A stretch of 62,022 nucleotides of DNA from Pseudomonadota bacterium. Its GTDB lineage: Bacteria > Pseudomonadota > Alphaproteobacteria > Caedimonadales > UBA1908. The position numbers were made by a program, and so were the translations under genes. Positions 9,184 through 17,168 of the stretch are shown in pieces. The stretch is from positions 1 through 62,022 of the forward strand of contig JAIUNT010000005.1 of the NCBI GenBank assembly GCA_020161545.1, read 5' to 3'. The notes below the pieces were generated by a model. It saw only the letters and a program-made list of their open reading frames with translations. It made no database searches and had not been told where the DNA came from. Numbering within the stretch: the first letter of the stretch is position 1; each line of letters starts with the position of its first letter.

Positions 9184-10021
9184 TTAAACAGATGTCCTAG
9201 GGTCTCCCTTGCGCTGACGTTTGCTTACGTCCTCAAGACCCCTGGTTTTTTCCTTCACAGGCTTCTTGGAAGGGGTTGTGCTTTCTAAAGCGCTGGTGGG
9301 CGCAGGCAGAGTCGTCTCGCTGTCAGAGGGAAGGGCCTCTAGGTGCGCCTGACGGACCAGCTCTTTCATGTGCTGGGCATTGGTAGCTTGGACTTCTTTG
9401 GGCAGCGCTTTTCGGCTTCTTTTCGCTCAAGCTTAGCTCTTTCAATGGCAGCGGCCTGTTTGATTGCAGCAATCTCTTTCTTGCTTGGGCGTCGTCCCTT
9501 TCGCTTATTTTCTTACGCAGGAGACTTTGTTGGAGCACTTGTAACCTTACCTTCTTTTTGGGCAAGTTTTCTTCTCAGGCCCTCATTTCACGGCGTGATG
9601 TAAAGTAGTTTTTTGTCCCTTTTAAGAAGCACTCAAATATGCGCTCAACATGATCAACACATCGCATTCGTTCAAGTAGTTTGATATGCTTACACGCTGC
9701 AACAATATTTATGTTCATCACTGCTATGGTCTGACTACACCACGTTTCAGTCTCCTTGCGGCCGCCGGGTTGTGCCAATCTCGTGCGCACACTTTGAAAA
9801 ACTTTATCATCGGGCGAAAATGTGACCTCTTGACCGGCAAGATAACCTTGTATTTTCAGCATGTAATCTCTGAGCTCTTCGTCTCTTTCACACATTGCTT
9901 GCTGGCTTTGAAGTGACTTTGGTAGCAATGTGGCTGCCTCCAGACCCAGGTCCTGAGGGCTCTGGGACGATGCAAAGGTGAGCTGCTAACTCACTAATGG
10001 AAGAATGATAAGGTCTCTCAT
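9184..10021 (-). pseudogene. Degraded, truncated duplicate of the 7442-8992 gene
   Basis: Reading the minus strand from ATG 10021 gives MRDLIILPLVS, a stop or frameshift, then QLTFASSQ (compare SQLTPASQQ in the intact gene). An open frame then matches the intact paralog closely: DYMLKIQGYLAGQEVTFSPDD against EYILKIQDYLNGESVTFDPDD. After FTSRREMRA about 120 residues are missing. The frame then changes to LRRKLAQK and KRKGRRPSKKEIAAIKQAAA, nearly identical to the paralog, with an internal stop (SPA*ENKRK) and a further shift before KELVRQAHLEA. It ends at 9184 without the HicA-like domain. 9017-9183 shows no recognisable coding sequence. It is clearly a broken tandem duplicate. Confidence 0.85.
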
Positions 10022-10252
10022 GTGACTCATGGGTGCGCGTCCTGTATTTTGACAGTTATCTATGACACCCTTCATTGCTTGTATCAACGCGTTTTATAAG
10101 CAAGACCTCTGTGAACCTTTTCAAGCAAAAAGCACGCCGCTCATTCTTTTGAGAGGACATGCACGACTTACTGTATTTGGAAATATTGTATACTTTAAAT
10201 ATAACAAAGAAATCAGTAGAAAGAGAAAGCCGGCATTGAAAAATAGATGCAT

Positions 10253-10280
10253 AAAAAAAGGGGCCAAAAGGCCCCTTTTC
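10253..10280 (-). terminator. Rho-independent terminator for the 10299-10631 lipoprotein
   Basis: A GGGGCC/GGCCCC stem extended by A/T pairs with an AAAA loop (10266-10269). On the minus strand it is followed by seven U residues. Confidence 0.85.
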
Positions 10281-10298
10281 CGTACAGAAAGTAAAAAC

Positions 10299-10631
10299 TT
10301 ACTTTGCAGCTTCGTGGGCAGCAGGAGCAGCCTCATGTGCAGCTGGAGCAGCTTCTGCAGGTGCAGCTTCATGGGCAGCTGGAGCAGCCTCGGGTGCTGC
10401 AGGAGCAGCTTCATGGGCAGCTGGTGCAGCAGGTGCAGCATCAGTGCTTTGCGCAGCAGGTGCCGCCTCATGGCCAGCTTCAGCCGCTGGAGCAGCCTCG
10501 TGTCCCGCTTCTGCAGGTGCCGCAGCTTCAGGCGCAGGCGCTGCTGCTTCTTCTTGCTTCTTCTCGCCACAGCCAAATAGAACGATGGCAGCAAGGGCAC
10601 AACCCATTCCAATAAGAGACTTGTTAATCAT
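10299..10631 (-). CDS. Small lipoprotein with His-Glu-Ala-Ala-Pro-Ala repeats
   Basis: A 110-residue protein with a lipoprotein signal (MINKSLIGMGCALAAIVLFGC; lipobox ending LFGC), a short charged GEKKQEE linker, then almost only Ala, Pro, Glu and evenly spaced His in imperfect HEAAPAA units. The start at 10631 has AAGGAG six bases upstream. Longer upstream frames lack this and would bury the signal. No enzymatic domain is visible. The regular His/Glu spacing could bind metal or act as a flexible periplasmic spacer (inference). It has its own terminator, so it is probably monocistronic. Confidence 0.75.
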   Translation of the reverse strand: MINKSLIGMGCALAAIVLFGCGEKKQEEAAAPAPEAAAPAEAGHEAAPAAEAGHEAAPAAQSTDAAPAAPAAHEAAPAAPEAAPAAHEAAPAEAAPAAHEAAPAAHEAAK

Positions 10632-10778
10632 GTTCTTCTCCTTAAATACAAACACAGTATGGACACAATGAACCAACTACACAACAAGGCTATCACGGGC
10701 CCCAGTCTGTGGCAAGTGCGTCTTTTTAATACCCTATTTTCACCGGCACTGTGTGTTTTTTACACATCGCCCTTTGTC

Positions 10779-10810
10779 AAAAAAAAAGGGCGGCCAAAGC
10801 CACCCTTTTT
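10779..10810 (-). terminator. Terminator downstream of the beta-barrel gene
   Basis: On the minus strand, AAAGGGTGGC pairs with GCCGCCCTTT (one G-U pair) around a TTTG loop, followed by a run of nine U residues. Confidence 0.85.
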
Positions 10811-10827
10811 CCTTGGTCGTAAAAATC

Positions 10828-11550
10828 CTACCAAACGCGGTACTTCACGTTCAACAAGAACGCGTTTGTACGTGGCTTTACTTTGAAGTCAAAGAGTCTT
10901 CCACCACCAACGTCGTTGAAGGAAGATGTGAAATTTGAGTACTCAGTGTGTACATAGCGACCACCAACTGTCATGCGCTCTGTAACAGGAAGGTCAATAC
11001 CCGCACCAAATTCAACACCTGTGAGACGTTTCGTTTTCTTAATATCGCGACCAACAAGTGCAATTGCAGCGGACGCATTCTGCGCACCTAAGCGTGTTTC
11101 AAACTTTGTTGATACAACACCAACCAGGAGATAAGGCAGAGCCTTATCTACTAAGCCACCAAGCTTTAGAGCTGCACCAAAGCTCTCCTTGGCCTTTACT
11201 TCTTGGTTAAAAGTCAAAGGCGTGCGAACGTTAACTGAAGTTTGGCCCTTCACGCTTTGAAGGTCGCCTTTTATCTCAAGGCCTGCGAAGAGCTTGTTGG
11301 CGAACACATGGCCATAGGAAAGATCCAGGCCAATAAGGCCGCCGCGACCAGAGACATCACTGGAGCCATAGTTGATCACACCAGCAGTACCAGGAAGTCC
11401 GACGTTGGAAAGGCGATTCTCGGCCGTTACATAACCACCGTGCAGACCTACGGCAAAACCACCATGGGCCTTAGGATGGCAGTCAGCGGCAAAGGCAGAT
11501 ACTGCCAACATAGGAACAGACAAAGCTGTCGCCAAAAGAACTTTTTTCAT
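10828..11550 (-). CDS. Outer-membrane beta-barrel protein (Omp25/OmpA-like barrel)
   Basis: A 240-residue protein with a Sec signal peptide (cleavage likely after AVSAFA). Alternating hydrophobic/aromatic strands follow, and it ends NVKYRVW, an aromatic-terminated beta-signal recognised by BAM. Gly-rich turns (GGFAVGLHGGYV, GGLIGLDLSYGHVF) and the GVEFGAGIDLPVTERM strand pair resemble the eight-stranded outer membrane protein beta-barrel family common in alphaproteobacteria. AAGGAGAG precedes the ATG. It lies downstream of another secreted protein in the same orientation, separated by a 10-bp hairpin. Function beyond a structural or adhesin role cannot be stated. Confidence 0.8.
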   Translation of the reverse strand: MKKVLLATALSVPMLAVSAFAADCHPKAHGGFAVGLHGGYVTAENRLSNVGLPGTAGVINYGSSDVSGRGGLIGLDLSYGHVFANKLFAGLEIKGDLQSVKGQTSVNVRTPLTFNQEVKAKESFGAALKLGGLVDKALPYLLVGVVSTKFETRLGAQNASAAIALVGRDIKKTKRLTGVEFGAGIDLPVTERMTVGGRYVHTEYSNFTSSFNDVGGGRLFDFKVKPRTNAFLLNVKYRVW

Positions 11551-11582
11551 TATTTTCTCTCCTTAAAAGTCTTTACAAGGGC

Positions 11583-11608
11583 GATGGGGAGATAATTCTC
11601 TCCCCATC
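11583..11608. terminator. Intergenic hairpin between two minus-strand genes
   Basis: A perfect 10-bp inverted repeat GATGGGGAGA/TCTCCCCATC with a 6-base loop. It has no U-tract on the minus strand, so it may be a partial terminator or an mRNA 3'-end stabiliser rather than a strong terminator. Confidence 0.5.
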
Positions 11609-11616
11609 ACACGTCA

Positions 11617-12198
11617 TTAGCCAAGAAGCGCTGAGATAGCGGCCTTGAGTGTGGCAGCACCAGCCACATTGGCCTTAATTGTGTCTGCGGATCCTGCGTT
11701 ACCAGCCGCGCCGTCTCCAATGTGAATATCGTTGTCACCACCATTGATAGCAAGTAATGCAACCTGGGCCTTAAAGTGCAAAAGCGTAGAATCTACCTTA
11801 CCATAGAGATCCGTTGGCAGCGCCGCGTAAGGCCCGATGATGTAACCCGTACCCAACTTGTCTTCAACAAGAATAATCTCTTGTTCAATATCGATAACGC
11901 TTCCTGCGTGGATGGCATTACGGTTGTTTGTAAGACTGGTGACAAGGTCATCGTTGCCACCATCGGAAAGAGTCTTGGCTGTGGTGATGCGGGCAGCAGT
12001 GGTGCCTGCACCACCCAAAAGTGCATCTAGTGCTGAGTTGTCAACGTTTGTGCTGTTAAAAGAGGCACTTGTTGGCGTAACAACGACCTGTCCATCGTCA
12101 GCGACGTCGCCCCAGAGCGATGATAGAGATGCGCTTGCTTGACCTGCAAAAGTTGTGAGTGCAACAGCAAAAGCTGTGCCGAGAAGAATTTTTTTCAT
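11617..12198 (-). CDS. Small secreted protein of unknown function
   Basis: A 193-residue protein with a clear signal peptide (MKKILLGTAFAVALTTFAGQASA). The mature part is acidic and rich in Gly/Ala/Asp/Asn/Thr: NNRNAIHAGSVIDIEQEIILVEDKLG, then small-residue stretches ending AAISALLG. I recognise no domain. AGGAGG precedes the ATG and is one of the strongest ribosome sites in the window, suggesting high expression. It is upstream of the beta-barrel gene in the same direction; the hairpin between them may set their relative levels. It could be a surface or extracellular structural protein (inference). Confidence 0.7.
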   Translation of the reverse strand: MKKILLGTAFAVALTTFAGQASASLSSLWGDVADDGQVVVTPTSASFNSTNVDNSALDALLGGAGTTAARITTAKTLSDGGNDDLVTSLTNNRNAIHAGSVIDIEQEIILVEDKLGTGYIIGPYAALPTDLYGKVDSTLLHFKAQVALLAINGGDNDIHIGDGAAGNAGSADTIKANVAGAATLKAAISALLG

Positions 12199-12426
12199 CT
12201 AAGTCCTCCTAGATGGGTTAGAAACAAGATCTTGCGATCACCAACACCTTTGCATCTCCAATATGGTTCACGCAAGGTCAAAAAAACTGATTCCTTGGAC
12301 TTTTGACAGTGGTGTGACACGCGCGCAACAGTTGCATTTTTTCAATAGCTGAGTTGCGAAGAGCGCATGAGGGGCACATTTTCTTCTTGCGTCAAAACGT
12401 AATGCGACATACATTGCGCCTTACTT

Positions 12427-12502
<76 letters not shown>

Positions 12503-12591
12503 ACCACGCACCATCACACGTTTTCACGATTTGTACAGAAGGGCAAAATGCGGTATCATCTCCTTGAGATCCTTTAAAGAGGCCCTTGTGA

Positions 12592-13878
12592 ATGAAGACG
12601 TGGAGAGAGAGTTTTGCAGCCTATACCCAGCCAAGGGTTTTGGGCATTCTCTTTTTGGGCTTCTCTAGCGGCCTTCCCTTTCTTTTGACCCTGGCCACGC
12701 TCCATGTCTGGCTTTTGGAGGTGGGGCTTTCCAAAACAACCGTGGGGCTTTTTGCCTTTGCAACCCTGCCTTACTGCCTGAAGCTTCTATGGGCCCCCCT
12801 TGTGGACCACGCGCGCTTGCCGTTCTTTTGCGAAGCCTTTGGTCAGCGCAAAGGGTGGATGCTGGCAAGCCAGCTCGCGCTGATTGTGAGCCTCATCTTT
12901 TTAGGGGCCACCAACCCGGCCGCCTCACCCTTGCTCACGGCCCTGGCAGCCTTTTTGGTGGCAAGTGCGTCCGCAACCCAGGATATTGTTGTAGAGGCGT
13001 ACCGCATCGAATCCCTAAAAACCCGTGACTGGGGGCCTGGTGCAGGCGCGTCCAGTTTTGGATACCGCATGGGCATGTGGGTCTCGGGGGCAGGATCCTT
13101 GTACTTGGCCGCCTCCTTTTCATGGTTTTGTGTCTATGCCTTTATGGCGGCCTGTGTCTTTGTGGGCCTGATTACAACCTTGCTGAGTCAAGAGCCCTTG
13201 CCAGCCCCAGCGGCGCGGCGTGGTTTATCCCTTGTGGGCGGCCAGCTCTTTTACGTGCGCGCCACAAGCGCCTTGAAAGGTCTCTTGCGACAAGAGCACC
13301 TGGCGACCACCCTTGGCTTTATCTTTCTCTATAAAGTCGGCGACACGGTTCTCAATACCATGACCATGCCCTTTCTGCTGGAAATTGGGTTTTCAAAGGT
13401 GGAAATTGCCCACGTTGCCAAGTCCTTTGGCATTGGCGCAGCCGTTTTGGGAGCCTTTGTGGGAGGCGTCCTCTTAGCCCGCGTGTCCTTGTCGAAGATT
13501 CTCGTCCTATGCGCGTCCCTTCAGGTGCTGGCCAGCCTTATGTTCATGGCCCAGGCACACATGGGGGCCAATATGCCTTTTTTGTTCCTGAGCATGGGCA
13601 TTGAGCATGTCACATGTGGCATGGGCACGACCGCGTATCTTGTCTTTCTTTCCTCGCGGTGCAGGCGCCCCTTTACCGCAACCCACTTTGCCCTTTTGTG
13701 CTCCTTTGGCTCCTTGTGCCGCGTGTGCCTGTCCAGTATCGGCGGTTTTGTGGCCGACCAGGTCACATGGGATACCTTCTACCTGATCACGGCTATTGCG
13801 TGCTTGCCTTGTGTGCTCCTCCTGGCCCACAAACCCGCCTCTTTCCCCACCCATACCCAAGCTTTGGGGCACGCCTAA
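12592..13878 (+). CDS. ampG: AmpG-like muropeptide MFS permease
   Basis: A 428-residue, 12-helix major facilitator. AmpG imports GlcNAc-anhydroMurNAc peptides for cell-wall recycling across the inner membrane. Family-like motifs are GFSSGLPFLLTLATLHVWL in helix 1, LPYCLKLLWAPLVD before loop 2-3, GQRKGWML, and ASATQDIVVEAYRIE, matching the AmpG signature around helix 4. AGAGG lies about 10 bases before ATG 12592. It abuts the next gene with no intergenic space, so the two are co-translated. Another SLC33-like acetyl-CoA transporter is less likely. No recycling enzyme is adjacent. Confidence 0.85.
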   Translation: MKTWRESFAAYTQPRVLGILFLGFSSGLPFLLTLATLHVWLLEVGLSKTTVGLFAFATLPYCLKLLWAPLVDHARLPFFCEAFGQRKGWMLASQLALIVSLIFLGATNPAASPLLTALAAFLVASASATQDIVVEAYRIESLKTRDWGPGAGASSFGYRMGMWVSGAGSLYLAASFSWFCVYAFMAACVFVGLITTLLSQEPLPAPAARRGLSLVGGQLFYVRATSALKGLLRQEHLATTLGFIFLYKVGDTVLNTMTMPFLLEIGFSKVEIAHVAKSFGIGAAVLGAFVGGVLLARVSLSKILVLCASLQVLASLMFMAQAHMGANMPFLFLSMGIEHVTCGMGTTAYLVFLSSRCRRPFTATHFALLCSFGSLCRVCLSSIGGFVADQVTWDTFYLITAIACLPCVLLLAHKPASFPTHTQALGHA

Positions 13879-14967
13879 ATGCACCACAGTGACTTGCACG
13901 CCCATGACATCTTCCACAATCTTTTGGAGTCGCGCGCGACACCCGTTGCACACATTGTTTTGAACCGACCAGAAAGCCTTAACGCCCTGTCCCGGGAGAT
14001 GATGGACCGCTTGGCGGACATTATGCTGGAGTACGCCCAGAATCCTAAGGTCACGGCCGTCCTTATCTCTGGTCGCGGCCCCCGCGCTTTTTGCGCAGGA
14101 GGGGATCTGCGCGCAGTCTTTGTTGCCCGTAAAAAGGGTGACTTCCCCTTTTTATCCACCTTGTTTGCCCGCGAATACACCTACAACCTACGCCTGCACA
14201 GTTTACAAAAACCCCACATTGCCCTCATCCATGGCATTGTCATGGGCGGAGGCGTTGGGGCGAGCGTTCACGGATCTCACCGCGTTATGTGCGAAACCAC
14301 AAGCCTGGCCATGCCAGAAACAGGTATTGGGTACTTTCCAGATGTGGGTGTGAGTAACATCTTTCACAAAGCCCCAGGCAAGATTGGCCTATATCTTGCG
14401 CTCACAGGTGCGCGCATCGATGCCGCAGACGCGCTCTATGCCGGCTTTGGCACCCACTTTGTGCCCCAGTCCTGTTTCGCAGAACTTGAAAGAGCCCTTC
14501 TCAAGGCCGCACCCTCAACCCTTGACCACACAGACGCTGTGATCAAACCCTTTTGTGAGACGCCGCCTGCCTCGCAGCTTAGAGAGAACCAGGACCTGAT
14601 CGATGAGTCTTTTACAGGTAGTAGCGTTCATGAAATTTTAGAGAACCTGCGCGCGAACCCCCACCCCTTTTGCCAAGAAACTTACGCGCTTCTCAAGACC
14701 CGCTCCCCCATAAGCCTTCTTGTGACCCATGAGTACTTGCGGCGCGTAGAGAGCTTGTCCTTTGAAGAGACCATGCGTCTTGAGTATCTGATGAGCCAGC
14801 ATTTTGTCAGAGGCGCTGACTTTATCGAGGGCATTCGCGCCGCGGTCATTGATAAGGATAGACGCCCTCAGTGGCAGCACGCGGCCATACAGGATGTTGC
14901 GCATGATGAGGTGTCGGCCTATTTTGACGCGACACCCTTTGAGACAAATCTCCCCTTTCCTGCCTAA
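13879..14967 (+). CDS. 3-hydroxyisobutyryl-CoA hydrolase / enoyl-CoA hydratase family
   Basis: A 362-residue crotonase-fold protein. Motifs are AFCAGGDLRAVF (first oxyanion-hole segment) and GIVMGGGVGASVHGSHRV with METSLAMPETGIGYFPDVG-type context (second oxyanion and catalytic Glu/Asp segments). The C-terminal block RGADFIEGIRAAVIDKD...PQW distinguishes HIBYL-CoA hydrolases from plain hydratases. The reaction releases 3-hydroxyisobutyrate from its CoA ester in valine catabolism, in the cytoplasm. ATG 13879 follows immediately after the ampG TAA. Whether other valine-degradation genes exist cannot be judged here. Confidence 0.85.
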   Translation: MHHSDLHAHDIFHNLLESRATPVAHIVLNRPESLNALSREMMDRLADIMLEYAQNPKVTAVLISGRGPRAFCAGGDLRAVFVARKKGDFPFLSTLFAREYTYNLRLHSLQKPHIALIHGIVMGGGVGASVHGSHRVMCETTSLAMPETGIGYFPDVGVSNIFHKAPGKIGLYLALTGARIDAADALYAGFGTHFVPQSCFAELERALLKAAPSTLDHTDAVIKPFCETPPASQLRENQDLIDESFTGSSVHEILENLRANPHPFCQETYALLKTRSPISLLVTHEYLRRVESLSFEETMRLEYLMSQHFVRGADFIEGIRAAVIDKDRRPQWQHAAIQDVAHDEVSAYFDATPFETNLPFPA

Positions 14968-15078
14968 GCACAAATATCACATCTCAGGCCAGACCATCAC
15001 CGTCCCATCGTATATTGTTGACATTTGCTTTAAATTTCTCAAAAATTTTAAACATATGCAAAAGGGAGGTATAATTCT

Positions 15079-16974
15079 ATGAAATGTCACAACAAGATAG
15101 CACTTACGGCTGCGCTCTTTTCTCTTGGCTTTTTTGCCAGTGGATGTGAGCACTCCGACGACACCAGCAGCACACACGCGGCCAAGGATCCAGGACGCAA
15201 AGCGGCGGCCGAGATCCTTGCCCAAAAGGGTGACCAAAACCCCCAAGCGAAAAAGGGTGTTGAGTTCATGCTGGCTGGCGACTTCCGCCAAGCCAACCAA
15301 GCCTTTAACTCTGCCCTTTTGAATGATCAGACCAACCCATGGCTTCACTACTTGAATGGCTTGTGTTACCAACTGAGCGCCCAAAAAGGGGACGCGCCAC
15401 AATACGATCTGGCGCAGGTTGGATTTGAGCAGGCCCTCAAATATGATCCCACCAACGTGCAGGCCTCCCTCCAGCTGGCGCGCCTGTTTGCCGACAAGAA
15501 AGATTTTGGCCGCGCCCAGGAGGAGTATGCCAACGTCCTCATCCTTGACCCAGCGCACAAAGAGGCAAGCTATGAGCTTGCCCGCGTCTCCTACAATGGG
15601 GGGAACGTGAAGCTCGCCCATGCTTCCATTAAACGCGCGGCACAACTCATGCCAGACCGCCCAGAAGTGTTGCAAGCCAAAGCCATGATTTTGGCTGCAG
15701 CTGGCAAAGCTGATGAAGCGATGGCAACCCTTGCCAACTACCAAAAAGTGGCCAAAAACGATGCGAAAGTGGCGCAAACCAAACGCCGCATAAACGACTG
15801 GAATAATCTCTATGCACAGGGCCTCGTCCTTGCCCAGGAGGCAGCACCAGACACCATCACGGATGATGTCCCAGCTGAGGACCCGGCGCCGGGTGACCCT
15901 GCTCCTGGAGACGCACAGCAACCTGCAGCAGCTGCAGCACCCGCACCAGCGGCGGCGGCTGGCATTCCTGGTCAAGGTGAAATGGTCGTCCTTGACGCCG
16001 TTGTCCTGCGTGTGAGCGAAATCGGCACAACAACAAAAGGCAATAATATTCTGAATAACTTCACACTTGGTATCTCACCAGGAAACTATGGCCGTGGCTG
16101 GTCAAAGGCACTGAATAACGGCGCGTCTCCAACCCAAACCATCGCTGGTGCCGCAGCCGGATTCACCGGCGTTGCTGACGGAGGCTCCAACACACGTATT
16201 TTCAACCAGGGCATTAGCTTTGGTACCATTAACTACAACCTCAATATCGCCAACGCGGTACGGCAGTACATTGAGATTGTGGGGCGCCCATCATTGGTGG
16301 CAAGCGTTGGAAAAGCGGCTTCCTTCTTCTCAGGTAAAGAGCTGACCTTAGGACTGACGGGTCAGTACAGTGGCTCCATTCAAAAGATTCCCGTGGGATC
16401 AACCCTTAAGGTCACCCCCACGGCCCTCAAAAATGGCATGGTTTCCCTTGACGTCTCCCTTTACGGCAGCATCATCCCTGATCTTGATGTGGCCAATGCG
16501 GACCCAACCAATAAGTGGACAAACATTGGTTTGAGTAAGGTCGCAACAACAGTCGAGGTCCCACTGGGACACACAGTCATGCTGGGTGGCATCACAGAGC
16601 GTATTGATATTCATCAAAAGTCTGGATTCCCTATCCTACAAGATTTGCCAGGTATTCAGTACCTGTTCTCTGAGGAGACAACTGACAGTGAGCGTAAGTC
16701 CGTGATGTATCTCATCACACCACGCTCTTACAATGAGAACAGAGAAAAGTTGCAAAAAATTACTGAATTCTGCAAAGACCGTCAAAACATGAAGGAGCTG
16801 GAGAGCCGCAACAAAAACTGGTTTGATCCTGATTACAACATGGTTGTGACCATGAAGCATCTGTCCCCGCTTTACAGAGAATTTAGAAATGGAGATCTTG
16901 ATCCTGTGTGGTGGAACTTGCCAGAACATCTTGATGAGCAAGTGGACCAGATTGTTTCATTCCTGTATTACTAA
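15079..16974 (+). CDS. Lipoprotein fusing TPR repeats to a secretin domain
   Basis: A 631-residue protein with a lipoprotein signal ending FASGC (Cys23). Residues ~55-250 form several TPR units, e.g. PWLHYLNGLCYQL, VQASLQLARLFADKKDFGRAQEEY. An Asp/Pro/Ala linker (~265-300) follows, then a beta-rich region with VRQYIEIVGRPSLVASVG and the secretin signature VEVPLGHTVMLGGITER...GFPILQDLPGIQYLFS...SVMYLITPR. Secretins form outer-membrane gates for type II/III secretion, type IV pili and Tad systems. Here the TPR part resembles a built-in pilotin. No other secretion gene is adjacent. AGGGAGG precedes the ATG, and a TTGACA box at 15018 may be its -35. Confidence 0.8.
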   Translation: MKCHNKIALTAALFSLGFFASGCEHSDDTSSTHAAKDPGRKAAAEILAQKGDQNPQAKKGVEFMLAGDFRQANQAFNSALLNDQTNPWLHYLNGLCYQLSAQKGDAPQYDLAQVGFEQALKYDPTNVQASLQLARLFADKKDFGRAQEEYANVLILDPAHKEASYELARVSYNGGNVKLAHASIKRAAQLMPDRPEVLQAKAMILAAAGKADEAMATLANYQKVAKNDAKVAQTKRRINDWNNLYAQGLVLAQEAAPDTITDDVPAEDPAPGDPAPGDAQQPAAAAAPAPAAAAGIPGQGEMVVLDAVVLRVSEIGTTTKGNNILNNFTLGISPGNYGRGWSKALNNGASPTQTIAGAAAGFTGVADGGSNTRIFNQGISFGTINYNLNIANAVRQYIEIVGRPSLVASVGKAASFFSGKELTLGLTGQYSGSIQKIPVGSTLKVTPTALKNGMVSLDVSLYGSIIPDLDVANADPTNKWTNIGLSKVATTVEVPLGHTVMLGGITERIDIHQKSGFPILQDLPGIQYLFSEETTDSERKSVMYLITPRSYNENREKLQKITEFCKDRQNMKELESRNKNWFDPDYNMVVTMKHLSPLYREFRNGDLDPVWWNLPEHLDEQVDQIVSFLYY

Positions 16975-16994
16975 TTTATACTTCAATATTACTT

Positions 16995-17032
16995 GGGCAG
17001 AGGTGCGCAGCACCTTTGCCCATTCCTTTTTT
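16995..17032 (+). terminator. Rho-independent terminator after the secretin gene
   Basis: A 12-bp stem GGGCAGAGGTGC/GCACCTTTGCCC (one G-U pair) with a GCA loop, followed by ATTCCTTTTTT. Confidence 0.85.
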
Positions 17033-17168
17033 GACAAAAAAAGCTTGCTTACATTTTATTAACCATTAAAACAGACAATGGCCGAGGCCTCCCTTTGCTA
17101 AGTCTTGTGGGTTTAGACCGTTGCGGACGCGAACGGGCCATCAAAGCCCAGAGACTTTGGAACGATAA

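Noticed and set aside
10062..10615. Plus-strand ORFs rich in Gln/Arg/Ser over the HEAAPAA gene
   Set aside because: They are antisense shadows of the Ala/Pro repeat; the minus strand has the ribosome site, lipobox and terminator.
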